DNA of 17,408 bases from CAZXDL01 sp964639505 (lineage in GTDB: Bacteria; Patescibacteriota; Saccharimonadia; Saccharimonadales; UBA4665): the NCBI GenBank assembly GCA_964639505.1, contig CAZXDL010000013.1, positions 1 through 17,408 of the forward strand, read 5' to 3'. Both the position numbers and the translations under genes were made by a program. Shown in pieces: positions 8,290 through 12,789 of the stretch. The notes under the pieces were generated by a model. It was not told the DNA's origin, made no database searches, and saw nothing but the letters and a program-made list of their open reading frames with translations. The stretch's first letter is position 1. Each line of letters starts with the position of its first letter.

Positions 8290-8318
8290 ATATTAGCATA
8301 TGCGTGGTATTTTGTCAA
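8290..8318 (-). promoter_or_regulatory. Full promoter of the 7944-8282 gene
   Basis: The minus strand has -35 TTGACA (8313-8318), a 17-bp spacer and an extended -10 TGCTAATAT (box 8290-8295). The predicted start is 1 nt before, or at, the second ATG, giving a leaderless message. The -35 forms the first two codons of the longest open frame, which shows that frame is over-extended. Confidence 0.75.
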
Positions 8319-8352
8319 TGCTGGAAGTTTTTGTTGTTAAATTCTCTTGGGT

Positions 8353-8381
8353 TGGCCACTCAGTGGCCATTGGGTGGCCAT
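8353..8381. repeat. GTGGCCAT repeat cluster with inverted and 11-bp direct symmetry
   Basis: TGGCCACT-C-AGTGGCCA (8353-8369) is a perfect 8-bp inverted repeat. Its right half starts a direct repeat: GTGGCCAT at 8363-8370 and again at 8374-8381, an 11-bp period. The segment AGTGGCCATTGGGTGG (8362-8377) matches the first 16 bases of the window at 15 of 16 positions. It lies between a divergent gene pair; function is unknown. Confidence 0.6.
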
Positions 8382-8465
8382 CCATGCGGAGGTTAGAAGC
8401 AAAAAGTTCCACCTGCACTACTTAGAGATAGGGTTGGCAGGCTGGAATCATGCTTTTACTCATCA

Positions 8466-8487
8466 AACACGGCAACAACACGGCAAC
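8466..8487 (+). repeat. Two tandem 11-bp direct repeats overlapping the -35 region
   Basis: AACACGGCAAC occurs twice without a gap (8466-8476, 8477-8487). If transcription starts at the ATG at 8509, the pair spans about -43 to -22, centred near -32.5, where OmpR/PhoB-type response regulators bind 11-bp direct repeats to replace a weak -35. No regulator gene is in the window, so this is a positional inference. Confidence 0.5.
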
Positions 8488-8494
8488 TAAGTAT

Positions 8495-8502
8495 GGTTAA
8501 AT
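8495..8502 (+). promoter_or_regulatory. Extended -10 promoter of the 8509 gene
   Basis: Plus-strand TGGTTAAAT (TG at 8494-8495, box 8497-8502) ends 7 nt before the A of ATG. The -35 position has no TTGACA-like hexamer but is occupied by the 11-bp tandem repeats. Confidence 0.45.
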
Positions 8503-8508
8503 GAAGCG

Positions 8509-8742
8509 ATGTCAGATAATTCGAGTGAGCCTAAGTCTAGCCAAAAATCGTCTAGCTTATTGATTTGGAATATCGCCATCTTTGTACCGGCTTGGCTATT
8601 AATAATCGGAGCACTTAACTCCGACGGTGGTGCAGGTACTTTCTTTAGATTAATGCTACTGCTGACGATTGCGCCGACAGCAATTGTCCTTTTTGGAATT
8701 GATATATATATGCTAGTAAAAAGATTCCGCAACAAGCAGTAA
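8509..8742 (+). CDS. Small two-helix membrane protein, unknown function
   Basis: This 77-residue protein is not recognised. A hydrophilic N-terminal tail of about 16 residues rich in Ser, Lys and Glu is followed by two hydrophobic helices, about 17-36 (LLIWNIAIFVPAWLLIIGAL) and 46-68 (FRLMLLLTIAPTAIVLFGIDI). A basic C-terminus, KRFRNKQ, is expected to stay in the cytoplasm. The ATG has no Shine-Dalgarno but lies 7 nt after an extended -10, so a leaderless message is inferred. Two 11-bp direct repeats sit where a -35 should be, suggesting the gene needs an activator. The next gene starts 50 bp on with its own strong promoter, so the two need not be co-transcribed. Confidence 0.65.
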   Translation: MSDNSSEPKSSQKSSSLLIWNIAIFVPAWLLIIGALNSDGGAGTFFRLMLLLTIAPTAIVLFGIDIYMLVKRFRNKQ

Positions 8743-8757
8743 ATCGAGGACATGCTC

Positions 8758-8786
8758 TTGACAACTATACAAGCTTATGCTAAGAT
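8758..8786 (+). promoter_or_regulatory. Strong promoter of the 8793 gene (leaderless)
   Basis: Perfect -35 TTGACA (8758-8763), exactly 17-bp spacer, extended -10 TGCTAAGAT (box 8781-8786). The expected start, 7 nt on, is the A of the ATG at 8793. Confidence 0.8.
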
Positions 8787-8792
8787 GTATTC

Positions 8793-9560
8793 ATGCCCCC
8801 AATACCAAGACCAAAAAACATTTTAGACGGACTACCTGACGCAGCTAAGCGCGTTGCAGATCAAAAAGCCCAAGATGATATACATAGGGCTCGGTCAGAT
8901 CATAACGCTCTAGTTGAGCAGCGCAGAGCTGAAGCAGACCGCAGACAAGAGCGAGCTGAAGTTCTGATAATACAGCGTCGCGTCTTTGACCAGTTACAAG
9001 ATGATGCCCGTCAAATCGCCGACCATCTAAGAAATCAAGGCGTAAACCCTGTGGCTGGCCAAGATGGCTGCCATTCACTTGATGTAACAGACTCGGGCGC
9101 TCCTGCAAATTTTGTCCACCACGGCCGGATATGGAATCCGGATACTAGGCTTTGGGAAGTAGTTCCGGCTGGTCAAACGGCCGGCTTGGGCCGCGACACT
9201 ACTTCGATTTGGCCACTGCGCGTCACCAGGACGCTTGATGAAAAGAAATCAAAGCCCGGACATCCTGTTTTTAAGAAAACTGGGTTTGGAATGATAGCCG
9301 AAACCGGAGAATTAGTGCTATTTGAAGATCGCGACACATCTCGCGGCGACGAATTGCTGGATTTGCACGCCCCGCGTACAGCTGGCAGCTGGGATCACCG
9401 ACCAATCGTGCCCGATGACATAATTACACGCAAAGCGGTTGACGTTGGAGAACCCGCCGAAAACCAACCAGTATTGCTTGGACTACAGGAACAGTTGGTC
9501 CAATTAGCAGCCGAACAATTGGCGGGAGCGACATCAGAACCGATCTGGACTAACAAGTAG
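8793..9560 (+). CDS. Soluble protein of unknown function with N-terminal coiled coil
   Basis: This 255-residue protein is not recognised. Residues about 17-80 are highly charged and helical (KRVADQKAQDDIHRARSDHN, then QRRAEADRRQERAE) and should form a coiled coil. Residues about 85-215 look like a compact mixed domain with aromatic and Gly turns (GRIWNPDTRLWEV, TSIWPLRVTRTLDEKK, KTGFGMIAETGELVLFEDRD). The C-terminus has a second Gln/Ala/Leu-rich helix, LLGLQEQLVQLAAEQLAG. No signal peptide, membrane segment or catalytic motif is visible, so it is probably cytoplasmic. It is transcribed from one of the best promoters in the window as a leaderless message, which implies notable expression. It ends 26 bp before the next gene, which has its own -10. 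Confidence 0.65.
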   Translation: MPPIPRPKNILDGLPDAAKRVADQKAQDDIHRARSDHNALVEQRRAEADRRQERAEVLIIQRRVFDQLQDDARQIADHLRNQGVNPVAGQDGCHSLDVTDSGAPANFVHHGRIWNPDTRLWEVVPAGQTAGLGRDTTSIWPLRVTRTLDEKKSKPGHPVFKKTGFGMIAETGELVLFEDRDTSRGDELLDLHAPRTAGSWDHRPIVPDDIITRKAVDVGEPAENQPVLLGLQEQLVQLAAEQLAGATSEPIWTNK

Positions 9561-9570
9561 TTGAGTGTTG

Positions 9571-9586
9571 GCGCTATAATTAGCGC
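9571..9586 (+). promoter_or_regulatory. TATAAT inside a perfect palindrome before the 9587 gene
   Basis: GCGCTA-TAAT-TAGCGC is a perfect 6-bp-arm inverted repeat ending directly at the ATG. It contains TATAAT (9575-9580), whose last base is 7 nt before the A of the start codon. No clear -35. The symmetry over the -10 suggests either an operator or a coincidence of a GC clamp around the box. Confidence 0.5.
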
Positions 9587-10231
9587 ATGGCTTATATTCG
9601 TGATCAAAAGCTTCTGATTGGGTCGTGGTTATTGTGCGCACTGGTGTGCTTGTTGGCAATACTGGCTTGGGGCATGGACTATAACTGGAGCGTGCTCCCG
9701 CTCAATGCCTATGTATTATTCCCTGTTTTGGGCTTGTTGGCGTTCAGCATGATGTGGACTCACTACATCATAGGCACGGCGCGCGAAGTCGCTGGCATCG
9801 ATGAATCAGCCACCAAGAGTTATTACCATTACACCGGCTGGGCGGTTCTGATTTTGATCTGTTTGCACCCCGGCTTGTTAATTTATCAGTTGTTTGCCGA
9901 TGGCGCCGGCTTGCCACCGCTAAGCTATGAGCGATATGTTGGCCCTGGGCTGGGCTGGATCACCTTGCTTGGCAGCGCCAGTCTGCTAGTCTTTTTGGCA
10001 TTTGAGCTGCACCGTTACTTTGATAAAAAGAGTTGGTGGCACTATGTCGTCGATGCCAGCGACTTCGCGATGCTAGCAATTGTTTATCACGGCCTTAGGC
10101 TTGGCTCCAGCCTACAAACAGGTTGGTATAGATATATCTGGTGGTTTTATGCATTGACGCTGAGCGCTGTGCTAGTTAGAAAATATTCCATGCGCCTTAA
10201 AGCCAAACCAAAAGCAAACCCGACCGGTTAG
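9587..10231 (+). CDS. Six-helix, His-rich membrane protein resembling ferric-reductase-type haem proteins
   Basis: The 214-residue protein has six hydrophobic stretches, at about 10-30, 40-60, 82-102, 122-142, 156-172 and 178-197. Histidines sit at or in membrane segments: H59, H81, H94, H142, H152 and H168. H81 and H94 are separated by 12 residues in one helix, close to the HX12-13H spacing that holds stacked haems in the ferric reductase/NOX membrane domain. H152 and H168 could be the partner pair, although their spacing is 15. No FAD/NAD domain is attached or adjacent, so if it is a haem protein it lacks its own reductase module. I infer a cytochrome b-like electron carrier with moderate confidence; an unrelated membrane protein remains possible. 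The message is probably leaderless, and a terminator overlaps the stop codon. Confidence 0.6.
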   Translation: MAYIRDQKLLIGSWLLCALVCLLAILAWGMDYNWSVLPLNAYVLFPVLGLLAFSMMWTHYIIGTAREVAGIDESATKSYYHYTGWAVLILICLHPGLLIYQLFADGAGLPPLSYERYVGPGLGWITLLGSASLLVFLAFELHRYFDKKSWWHYVVDASDFAMLAIVYHGLRLGSSLQTGWYRYIWWFYALTLSAVLVRKYSMRLKAKPKANPTG

Positions 10232-10238
10232 GGTCGGG
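10219..10238 (+). terminator. Rho-independent-like hairpin at the end of the 9587 gene
   Basis: CCCGACC (10219-10225) pairs perfectly with GGTCGGG (10232-10238) across a 6-nt loop. The stem includes the last codons and the loop includes the TAG stop. The tail is only moderately T-rich (CTGGCTTGTTTC), so efficiency is uncertain. Confidence 0.6.
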
Positions 10239-10261
10239 CTGGCTTGTTTCTACGATGAGTG

Positions 10262-10354
10262 TTACAGCTTTTTTAGAATACGATCGATTTTTGTAAAAAG
10301 ATCGGCATTCGAGCTGGCGCTAACCTCAAAGGCTAAACCATTACTGGATTTCAT
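10262..10354 (-). CDS. 30-residue small protein with strong promoter and Shine-Dalgarno
   Basis: This open frame of 30 codons plus TAA starts MKSSNGLAFEVSAS and ends FTKIDRILKKL. It has a strong Shine-Dalgarno, AAGGAG (10360-10365), five bases before ATG, and the closest match to a consensus promoter in the window (TTGACA, 16 bp, TATAAT) about 60 bp upstream. Such signals on so short a frame argue that it is real. The C-terminal half (ADLFTKIDRILKKL) would form an amphipathic basic helix; there is no membrane segment. No family is recognised: it may be a small regulatory protein, a toxin-like peptide or a processed peptide. It lies on the opposite strand, just downstream of the terminator of the haem-type protein gene. 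Confidence 0.65.
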   Translation of the reverse strand: MKSSNGLAFEVSASSNADLFTKIDRILKKL

Positions 10355-10385
10355 TCTCGCTCCTTTTTGTTTAGTTGTAGTTTTT

Positions 10386-10401
10386 GTTTGTGATCACGAA
10401 C
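10386..10401. promoter_or_regulatory. 16-bp palindrome at the start site of the 30-residue gene
   Basis: GTTTGTGATCACGAAC is palindromic apart from one transition pair. It begins within about 1 nt of the predicted transcription start, so it could be an operator or, in RNA, a 5' hairpin with a G-U pair. Confidence 0.45.
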
Positions 10402-10408
10402 ACTTATT

Positions 10409-10436
10409 ATTATACACAAATTTGTTATTTTGTCAA
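10409..10436 (-). promoter_or_regulatory. Consensus promoter of the 30-residue gene
   Basis: Minus strand: -35 TTGACA (10431-10436), 16-bp spacer, -10 TATAAT (10409-10414), both hexamers perfect. The spacer contains the perfect palindrome ACAAATTTGT (10416-10425), a plausible operator. Unlike most promoters here it leaves a leader of about 47 nt containing a Shine-Dalgarno. Confidence 0.85.
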
Positions 10437-10509
10437 ATTGAGTATTGAGAAGTTTCGTGTGATCTCAGCGCTAATCATACTGTTTGCAACGCCCCGTAAC
10501 AATAGCGAA

Positions 10510-10872
10510 CTACTTATATTGGTTGTGGTTTTTACTTAGTCGATCGGTCATAATAAACATTACTATCGCTGCAACAAAAAGTACGATACAAATGCCTAAT
10601 AGTAACGGGTTGAAATGATGTGGTGTTGGAGCTGTCTGGGTAGATACCGTTGTTGAAGAAGTTGTCCCGTTTAGATCTACCGTAGACAGTGCGGTAGGCG
10701 TTAAAGAAATGCCCTCGGCGCTTTTTAGTTGTTCAGAAGCTATCCCAGGTTGAACTTTACCGGTTAGACCGTTGTCCAAACTAGTCTGACCTGAACCCTG
10801 CAGATTGCTCTGAGTGCTGGCGTCCTGCCCGCCACCCGAACCGGGTTTTACAATAATTGAACTCTCAGCCAT
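10510..10872 (-). CDS. Tail-anchored membrane protein, unknown function
   Basis: The protein has 120 residues. The first 85 or so are low-complexity and hydrophilic, rich in Ser, Thr, Gln and Gly (GSGGGQDASTQSN, TTSSTTVSTQTAP). A single hydrophobic helix follows at about 90-109 (LLLGICIVLFVAAIVMFIM) with a short basic tail, TDRLSKNHNQYK. There is no N-terminal signal peptide. The topology is therefore either tail-anchored with a cytoplasmic disordered domain or, if the helix acts as a reverse signal-anchor, an exported Thr/Ser-rich stalk. I do not recognise a family. The ATG is 8 nt after TACAAT (10880-10885), suggesting a leaderless message. No clear terminator follows before the next promoter. 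Confidence 0.6.
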   Translation of the reverse strand: MAESSIIVKPGSGGGQDASTQSNLQGSGQTSLDNGLTGKVQPGIASEQLKSAEGISLTPTALSTVDLNGTTSSTTVSTQTAPTPHHFNPLLLGICIVLFVAAIVMFIMTDRLSKNHNQYK

Positions 10873-10879
10873 TTAATAC

Positions 10880-10885
10880 ATTGTA
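10880..10885 (-). promoter_or_regulatory. -10 box of the 10510-10872 gene
   Basis: Minus-strand TACAAT ends 8 nt before the A of ATG. The -35 candidate at a 17-bp spacer (TTATCT) is weak. Confidence 0.4.
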
Positions 10886-10932
10886 AGGCAACTAGCAAAA
10901 ATAGATAAAGTTTTCGCTTTGATAAATAGAAA

Positions 10933-10957
10933 GCTGCCGCAGGTCAGCTACGGCAGC
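10933..10957 (-). terminator. Terminator of the KGG stress gene
   Basis: GCTGCCG and CGGCAGC form a perfect 7-bp GC-rich stem around an 11-nt loop. On the minus strand it is followed by TTTCTATTTAT, a usable U-rich tail. It lies 24 bp after the stop of the KGG protein gene. Confidence 0.7.
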
Positions 10958-10981
10958 GGGTGGCTAGTAACTAGTTAGTTA

Positions 10982-11152
10982 TTATCTGCTGGCTCGGTTG
11001 CCACCACTTCTCTGTCCACCTTTTTTTCCTGCCTCACTGGCTTTTTGCGGGTCATTCTTGAAATTACCGCCACTGGCTTTACCGCCCTTGCTGGCAATTT
11101 CTCGCTGTTTACTTTCGTCCATTGATGCGAACCCTCGATTACTACCTGCCAT
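10982..11152 (-). CDS. KGG-motif general stress protein (YciG/Con-10-like)
   Basis: This 56-residue hydrophilic, Gly/Lys-rich protein has the signature of the small stress-induced KGG family (E. coli YciG, fungal Con-10, GsiB-type repeats). Residues 20-30 read ASKGGKASGGN, followed by FKNDPQKASEAGKKGGQ (31-47) and SGGN. These 'GGNFKNDPxxASEAGKKGG' units are nearly identical across very distant organisms, so recent transfer is possible. Proteins of this type are intrinsically disordered and accumulate under desiccation, osmotic or stationary-phase stress; their biochemical role is unclear. A strong Shine-Dalgarno AAGGAGG (11158-11164) lies five bases before ATG and a good terminator follows the stop, so it is an independent, well-expressed unit. 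The upstream region carries two copies of a TGTTA/TAACA palindrome. Confidence 0.88.
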   Translation of the reverse strand: MAGSNRGFASMDESKQREIASKGGKASGGNFKNDPQKASEAGKKGGQRSGGNRASR

Positions 11153-11214
11153 ATATGCCTCCTTGCTTAATTAATATTGCACTCTAAACTATAGTCTCGG
11201 ATGCGATTTTAATC

Positions 11215-11230
11215 TGTTAGTTGGCTAACA
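11215..11230. promoter_or_regulatory. Palindrome TGTTA-N6-TAACA, copy 1
   Basis: TGTTAG-TTGG-CTAACA is a perfect 6-bp-arm inverted repeat, 50 bp upstream of the KGG gene's Shine-Dalgarno. The same arms and spacing recur exactly 55 bp further on, suggesting a dimeric regulator binding two sites. Confidence 0.45.
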
Positions 11231-11269
11231 ATATGGCTATGGTAGCTGTGATTTAAGGCACATCTAGTG

Positions 11270-11285
11270 TGTTACCTAGCTAACA
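11270..11285. promoter_or_regulatory. Palindrome TGTTA-N6-TAACA, copy 2
   Basis: TGTTA-CCTAGC-TAACA repeats the arms and 6-bp spacing of copy 1 with a different centre. It lies just before the possible small ORF at 11290, so the pair could serve divergent units. Confidence 0.45.
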
Positions 11286-11289
11286 GCAC

Positions 11290-11400
11290 ATGTTTATCGA
11301 ATCCTTCATACTGCAGTTTATGGGAGTTTTAAGCATCAAGAAAGAACCACACGACGTTGCAACCGAACCCGAGTTTTGGCGCAAATTTATACGTTACTAG
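11290..11400 (+). CDS. Possible 36-residue small protein
   Basis: This open frame of 36 codons starts MFIESFILQF and ends EFWRKFIRY before TAG. Composition is protein-like, with a hydrophobic N-terminal part and a basic, aromatic C-terminus. It fills the space between the divergent KGG gene and the convergent cupredoxin gene; only 5 bp separate the two converging TAG stops, as expected in a packed genome. There is no Shine-Dalgarno. An internal ATG at 11320 lies 8 nt after CATACT and could give a leaderless 26-residue product. Evidence is circumstantial and no family is recognised. Confidence 0.35.
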   Translation: MFIESFILQFMGVLSIKKEPHDVATEPEFWRKFIRY

Positions 11401-11410
11401 GGAGGCTAGT
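11396..11410. repeat. Inverted repeat across two converging stop codons
   Basis: ACTAG-GGAGG-CTAGT places a TAG stop in each arm, one for the 11290 ORF and one for the cupredoxin gene. The 5-bp stem is weak as a terminator. Confidence 0.3.
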
Positions 11411-11846
11411 TGACGACTATGGTACCGGTATCACCGGAGCTGAGGTGATTATGGTAGCCGTGGCTACCTGTAGTCGTTACTGTAACTTGTTTGCTTGAAC
11501 CTGCTTCAATTAAGCCAACATTTAGCTCAGGATCTTCAGTGTGCTCAGGATGAGGATCAGAATCAAACTGCAGCGGTCCTGACGAAGTATTTTTTATAGT
11601 TATTGTGCTGCCGGATTTGACGGTCGTAGTTGCAGGGCTGAAGCCATTGTCGGAATAGGTAATTGTTGCAGCCGGTGCAGTTGAATCTGACGAAGTATCG
11701 TTATTTGATGCTGAATTTGTGTCCTGCGAGGTAGGCAGCGGCAAAGAACTCGAAGATGTATTTTCATCTTTTTGATTCATTAAAAATACACCGGCGCCGA
11801 TCGCTACGATAAAAATTATTACCCCAATTACTATCTTCTTATTCAT
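11406..11846 (-). CDS. Membrane-anchored cupredoxin-like protein lacking the copper cysteine
   Basis: The protein has 146 residues. It starts with a basic N-terminus and a hydrophobic helix at about 4-23 (signal anchor), then a Ser/Thr/Asn-rich linker to about 60. A cupredoxin-type beta sandwich at 61-146 reads ITYSDNGFSPATTTVKSGSTITIKN, a classic opening for small blue copper proteins, and ends GDTGTIVV. The ligand loop normally reads YxCxxH...M; here it is SHGYHNHLSSGDTG, with H132 and H134 and no Cys or Met. DPHPEH (H99, H102) supplies other histidines. A type 1 blue site is therefore unlikely, but an all-His copper or zinc site is possible. The ATG follows the DUF1761 stop codon directly (TAAATG), with TGGAG five bases upstream, so the two genes form an operon. 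Confidence 0.75.
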   Translation of the reverse strand: MNKKIVIGVIIFIVAIGAGVFLMNQKDENTSSSSLPLPTSQDTNSASNNDTSSDSTAPAATITYSDNGFSPATTTVKSGSTITIKNTSSGPLQFDSDPHPEHTEDPELNVGLIEAGSSKQVTVTTTGSHGYHNHLSSGDTGTIVVN

Positions 11847-12266
11847 TTAAACTCCAAACAGACCGATGATCAGGCCCATTACCAATATTGTTACGAATTC
11901 ATTGCCGATGTTTATTAAAGTGAGTTTTTGGGGGCGCCCCTCAAAGGCATCGTGGGTGATGAAACGAGCAGCTGTGAAGCCCAGCCATACCCAAAACGAA
12001 GTCATTAAAGCGTCCTGCAAGAAACTATTTTTAAAGAAATGGTGCGACAAGAAGATAACATGAGCCAAGACAAAAGCTGTTATAAAACTCACCACCAAGG
12101 TGATTCCCATTGGTTTGAGCATGTCAGCAGTCTCGGTTTTAATCTTTACTTTGGCAAGTTTTGCCCACGAGCTGCCAAACACTGTTTGAGCATACCAAGT
12201 TGCGCCCACAACCATAGAGCTTAGTGTCGCTAATATTACCGCTACGTAATTTATTTGCACGTCCAT
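11847..12266 (-). CDS. DUF1761 family membrane protein
   Basis: This 139-residue protein has four predicted membrane helices and the opening MDVQINYVAVILATLSSMVVGATWYAQTVFG, typical of DUF1761. WVWLGFTAARFITHDAFEGRP and the C-terminal NIGNEFVTILVMGLIIGLFG also fit the family. The function of DUF1761 is unknown. The frame stays open for 22 more codons upstream, to 12332. I chose the ATG at 12266 because GGGAGA lies five bases before it, because TACAAT (12291-12296) further upstream would be cut into by the longer frame, and because the family begins here. The cupredoxin-like gene follows without a gap, so the two are probably co-expressed at the membrane. Confidence 0.82.
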   Translation of the reverse strand: MDVQINYVAVILATLSSMVVGATWYAQTVFGSSWAKLAKVKIKTETADMLKPMGITLVVSFITAFVLAHVIFLSHHFFKNSFLQDALMTSFWVWLGFTAARFITHDAFEGRPQKLTLINIGNEFVTILVMGLIIGLFGV

Positions 12267-12290
12267 AAACTTCTCCCTATTTATGTCTAA

Positions 12291-12296
12291 ATTGTA
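12291..12296 (-). promoter_or_regulatory. -10 box of the DUF1761/cupredoxin operon
   Basis: Minus-strand TACAAT gives a predicted start about 17-18 nt before ATG, leaving a short leader with the GGGAGA Shine-Dalgarno. The -35 is weak. Confidence 0.45.
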
Positions 12297-12348
12297 CACC
12301 CAAACCAGCCTATGGATACTGATCTTTTGCAAGTAAGTCGAGTAATAT

Positions 12349-12750
12349 TTAATGCCCGGCTGTAAGCATGGCTTGGTTTTGCTCTGCTAAACCTTCAAGC
12401 TCGGCGGCTCGCGCAAGCAGCGTGTTTATGTAGAGGTAGACGTAGTCTATGTCTACCATACCTAAAGAATCAGGTAATGCCACTTCCGATGCTAATTCTC
12501 TGGTTCTGCGAACGCCAAGCTCCGTGGCTCTTAATAGATCTTCATCAAAAGTATCATACCCTTCCATGTATGCATCCGTACATGCTTGAAAAAATTTTGC
12601 GGCATTACGGCAGAAAAAAGCATTGGTCATTTGGTCGAGTAATGTAGTGCTGGCAGTCGTTTTTGGTTCGCCGCTTTCATCGATGCGGCCAGTGGCAATA
12701 AATTCTAAACCAGTTTCGAAGTCTGTATAAGGATAAAACTCTGATCTCAT
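12349..12750 (-). CDS. Soluble helical protein of unknown function
   Basis: This 133-residue acidic protein is not recognised. Beyond a short N-terminal part (MRSEFYPYTDFETGLEFIATGRIDESGEP) it looks all-helical, with several amphipathic stretches (TTLLDQMTNAFFCRNAAKFF, EDLLRATELGVRRTRELASE, YVYLYINTLLARAAELEGLA). No signal peptide, membrane segment or catalytic motif is visible. It begins 40 bp after the DUF1003 gene on the same strand but has its own promoter with a perfect palindrome across spacer and -10, so it is probably separately controlled. The ATG lies 8 nt after the -10, implying a leaderless message. Confidence 0.65.
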   Translation of the reverse strand: MRSEFYPYTDFETGLEFIATGRIDESGEPKTTASTTLLDQMTNAFFCRNAAKFFQACTDAYMEGYDTFDEDLLRATELGVRRTRELASEVALPDSLGMVDIDYVYLYINTLLARAAELEGLAEQNQAMLTAGH

Positions 12751-12756
12751 TAAATA

Positions 12757-12780
12757 TATAATAACACCTTTGTTATTATA
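12757..12780. promoter_or_regulatory. Palindromic operator candidate in the 12750 promoter
   Basis: TATAATAAC and GTTATTATA are perfect 9-bp arms around a 6-bp centre (ACCTTT). The palindrome fills the space between the -35 and the -10 of the minus-strand promoter, where a repressor would block polymerase. Confidence 0.5.
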
Positions 12781-12786
12781 TGTCGA
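12758..12786 (-). promoter_or_regulatory. Promoter of the 12349-12750 gene
   Basis: Minus strand: -35 TCGACA (12781-12786), 17-bp spacer, extended -10 TGTTATTAT (box 12758-12763). The last -10 base is 8 nt from the A of ATG. Confidence 0.7.
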
Positions 12787-12789
12787 TAT

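Noticed and set aside
8353..8487. CRISPR-like array
   Set aside because: The repeats are 8-11 bp and contiguous, without spacers of constant size, and no cas gene is nearby.
7825..8508. A genomic island integrated at the tRNA
   Set aside because: No integrase, no duplicated tRNA 3' end and no phage genes were found in the window.
8487..8753. An 88-codon minus-strand frame opposite the 8509 gene
   Set aside because: The plus-strand frame has a well-placed extended -10 and a clear two-helix membrane pattern; the antisense frame has neither start signals nor a sensible N-terminus.
11847..12332. Long form of the DUF1761 protein starting at 12332
   Set aside because: The first 22 codons run through the TACAAT box and the Shine-Dalgarno of the internal ATG, and the family starts at that ATG.
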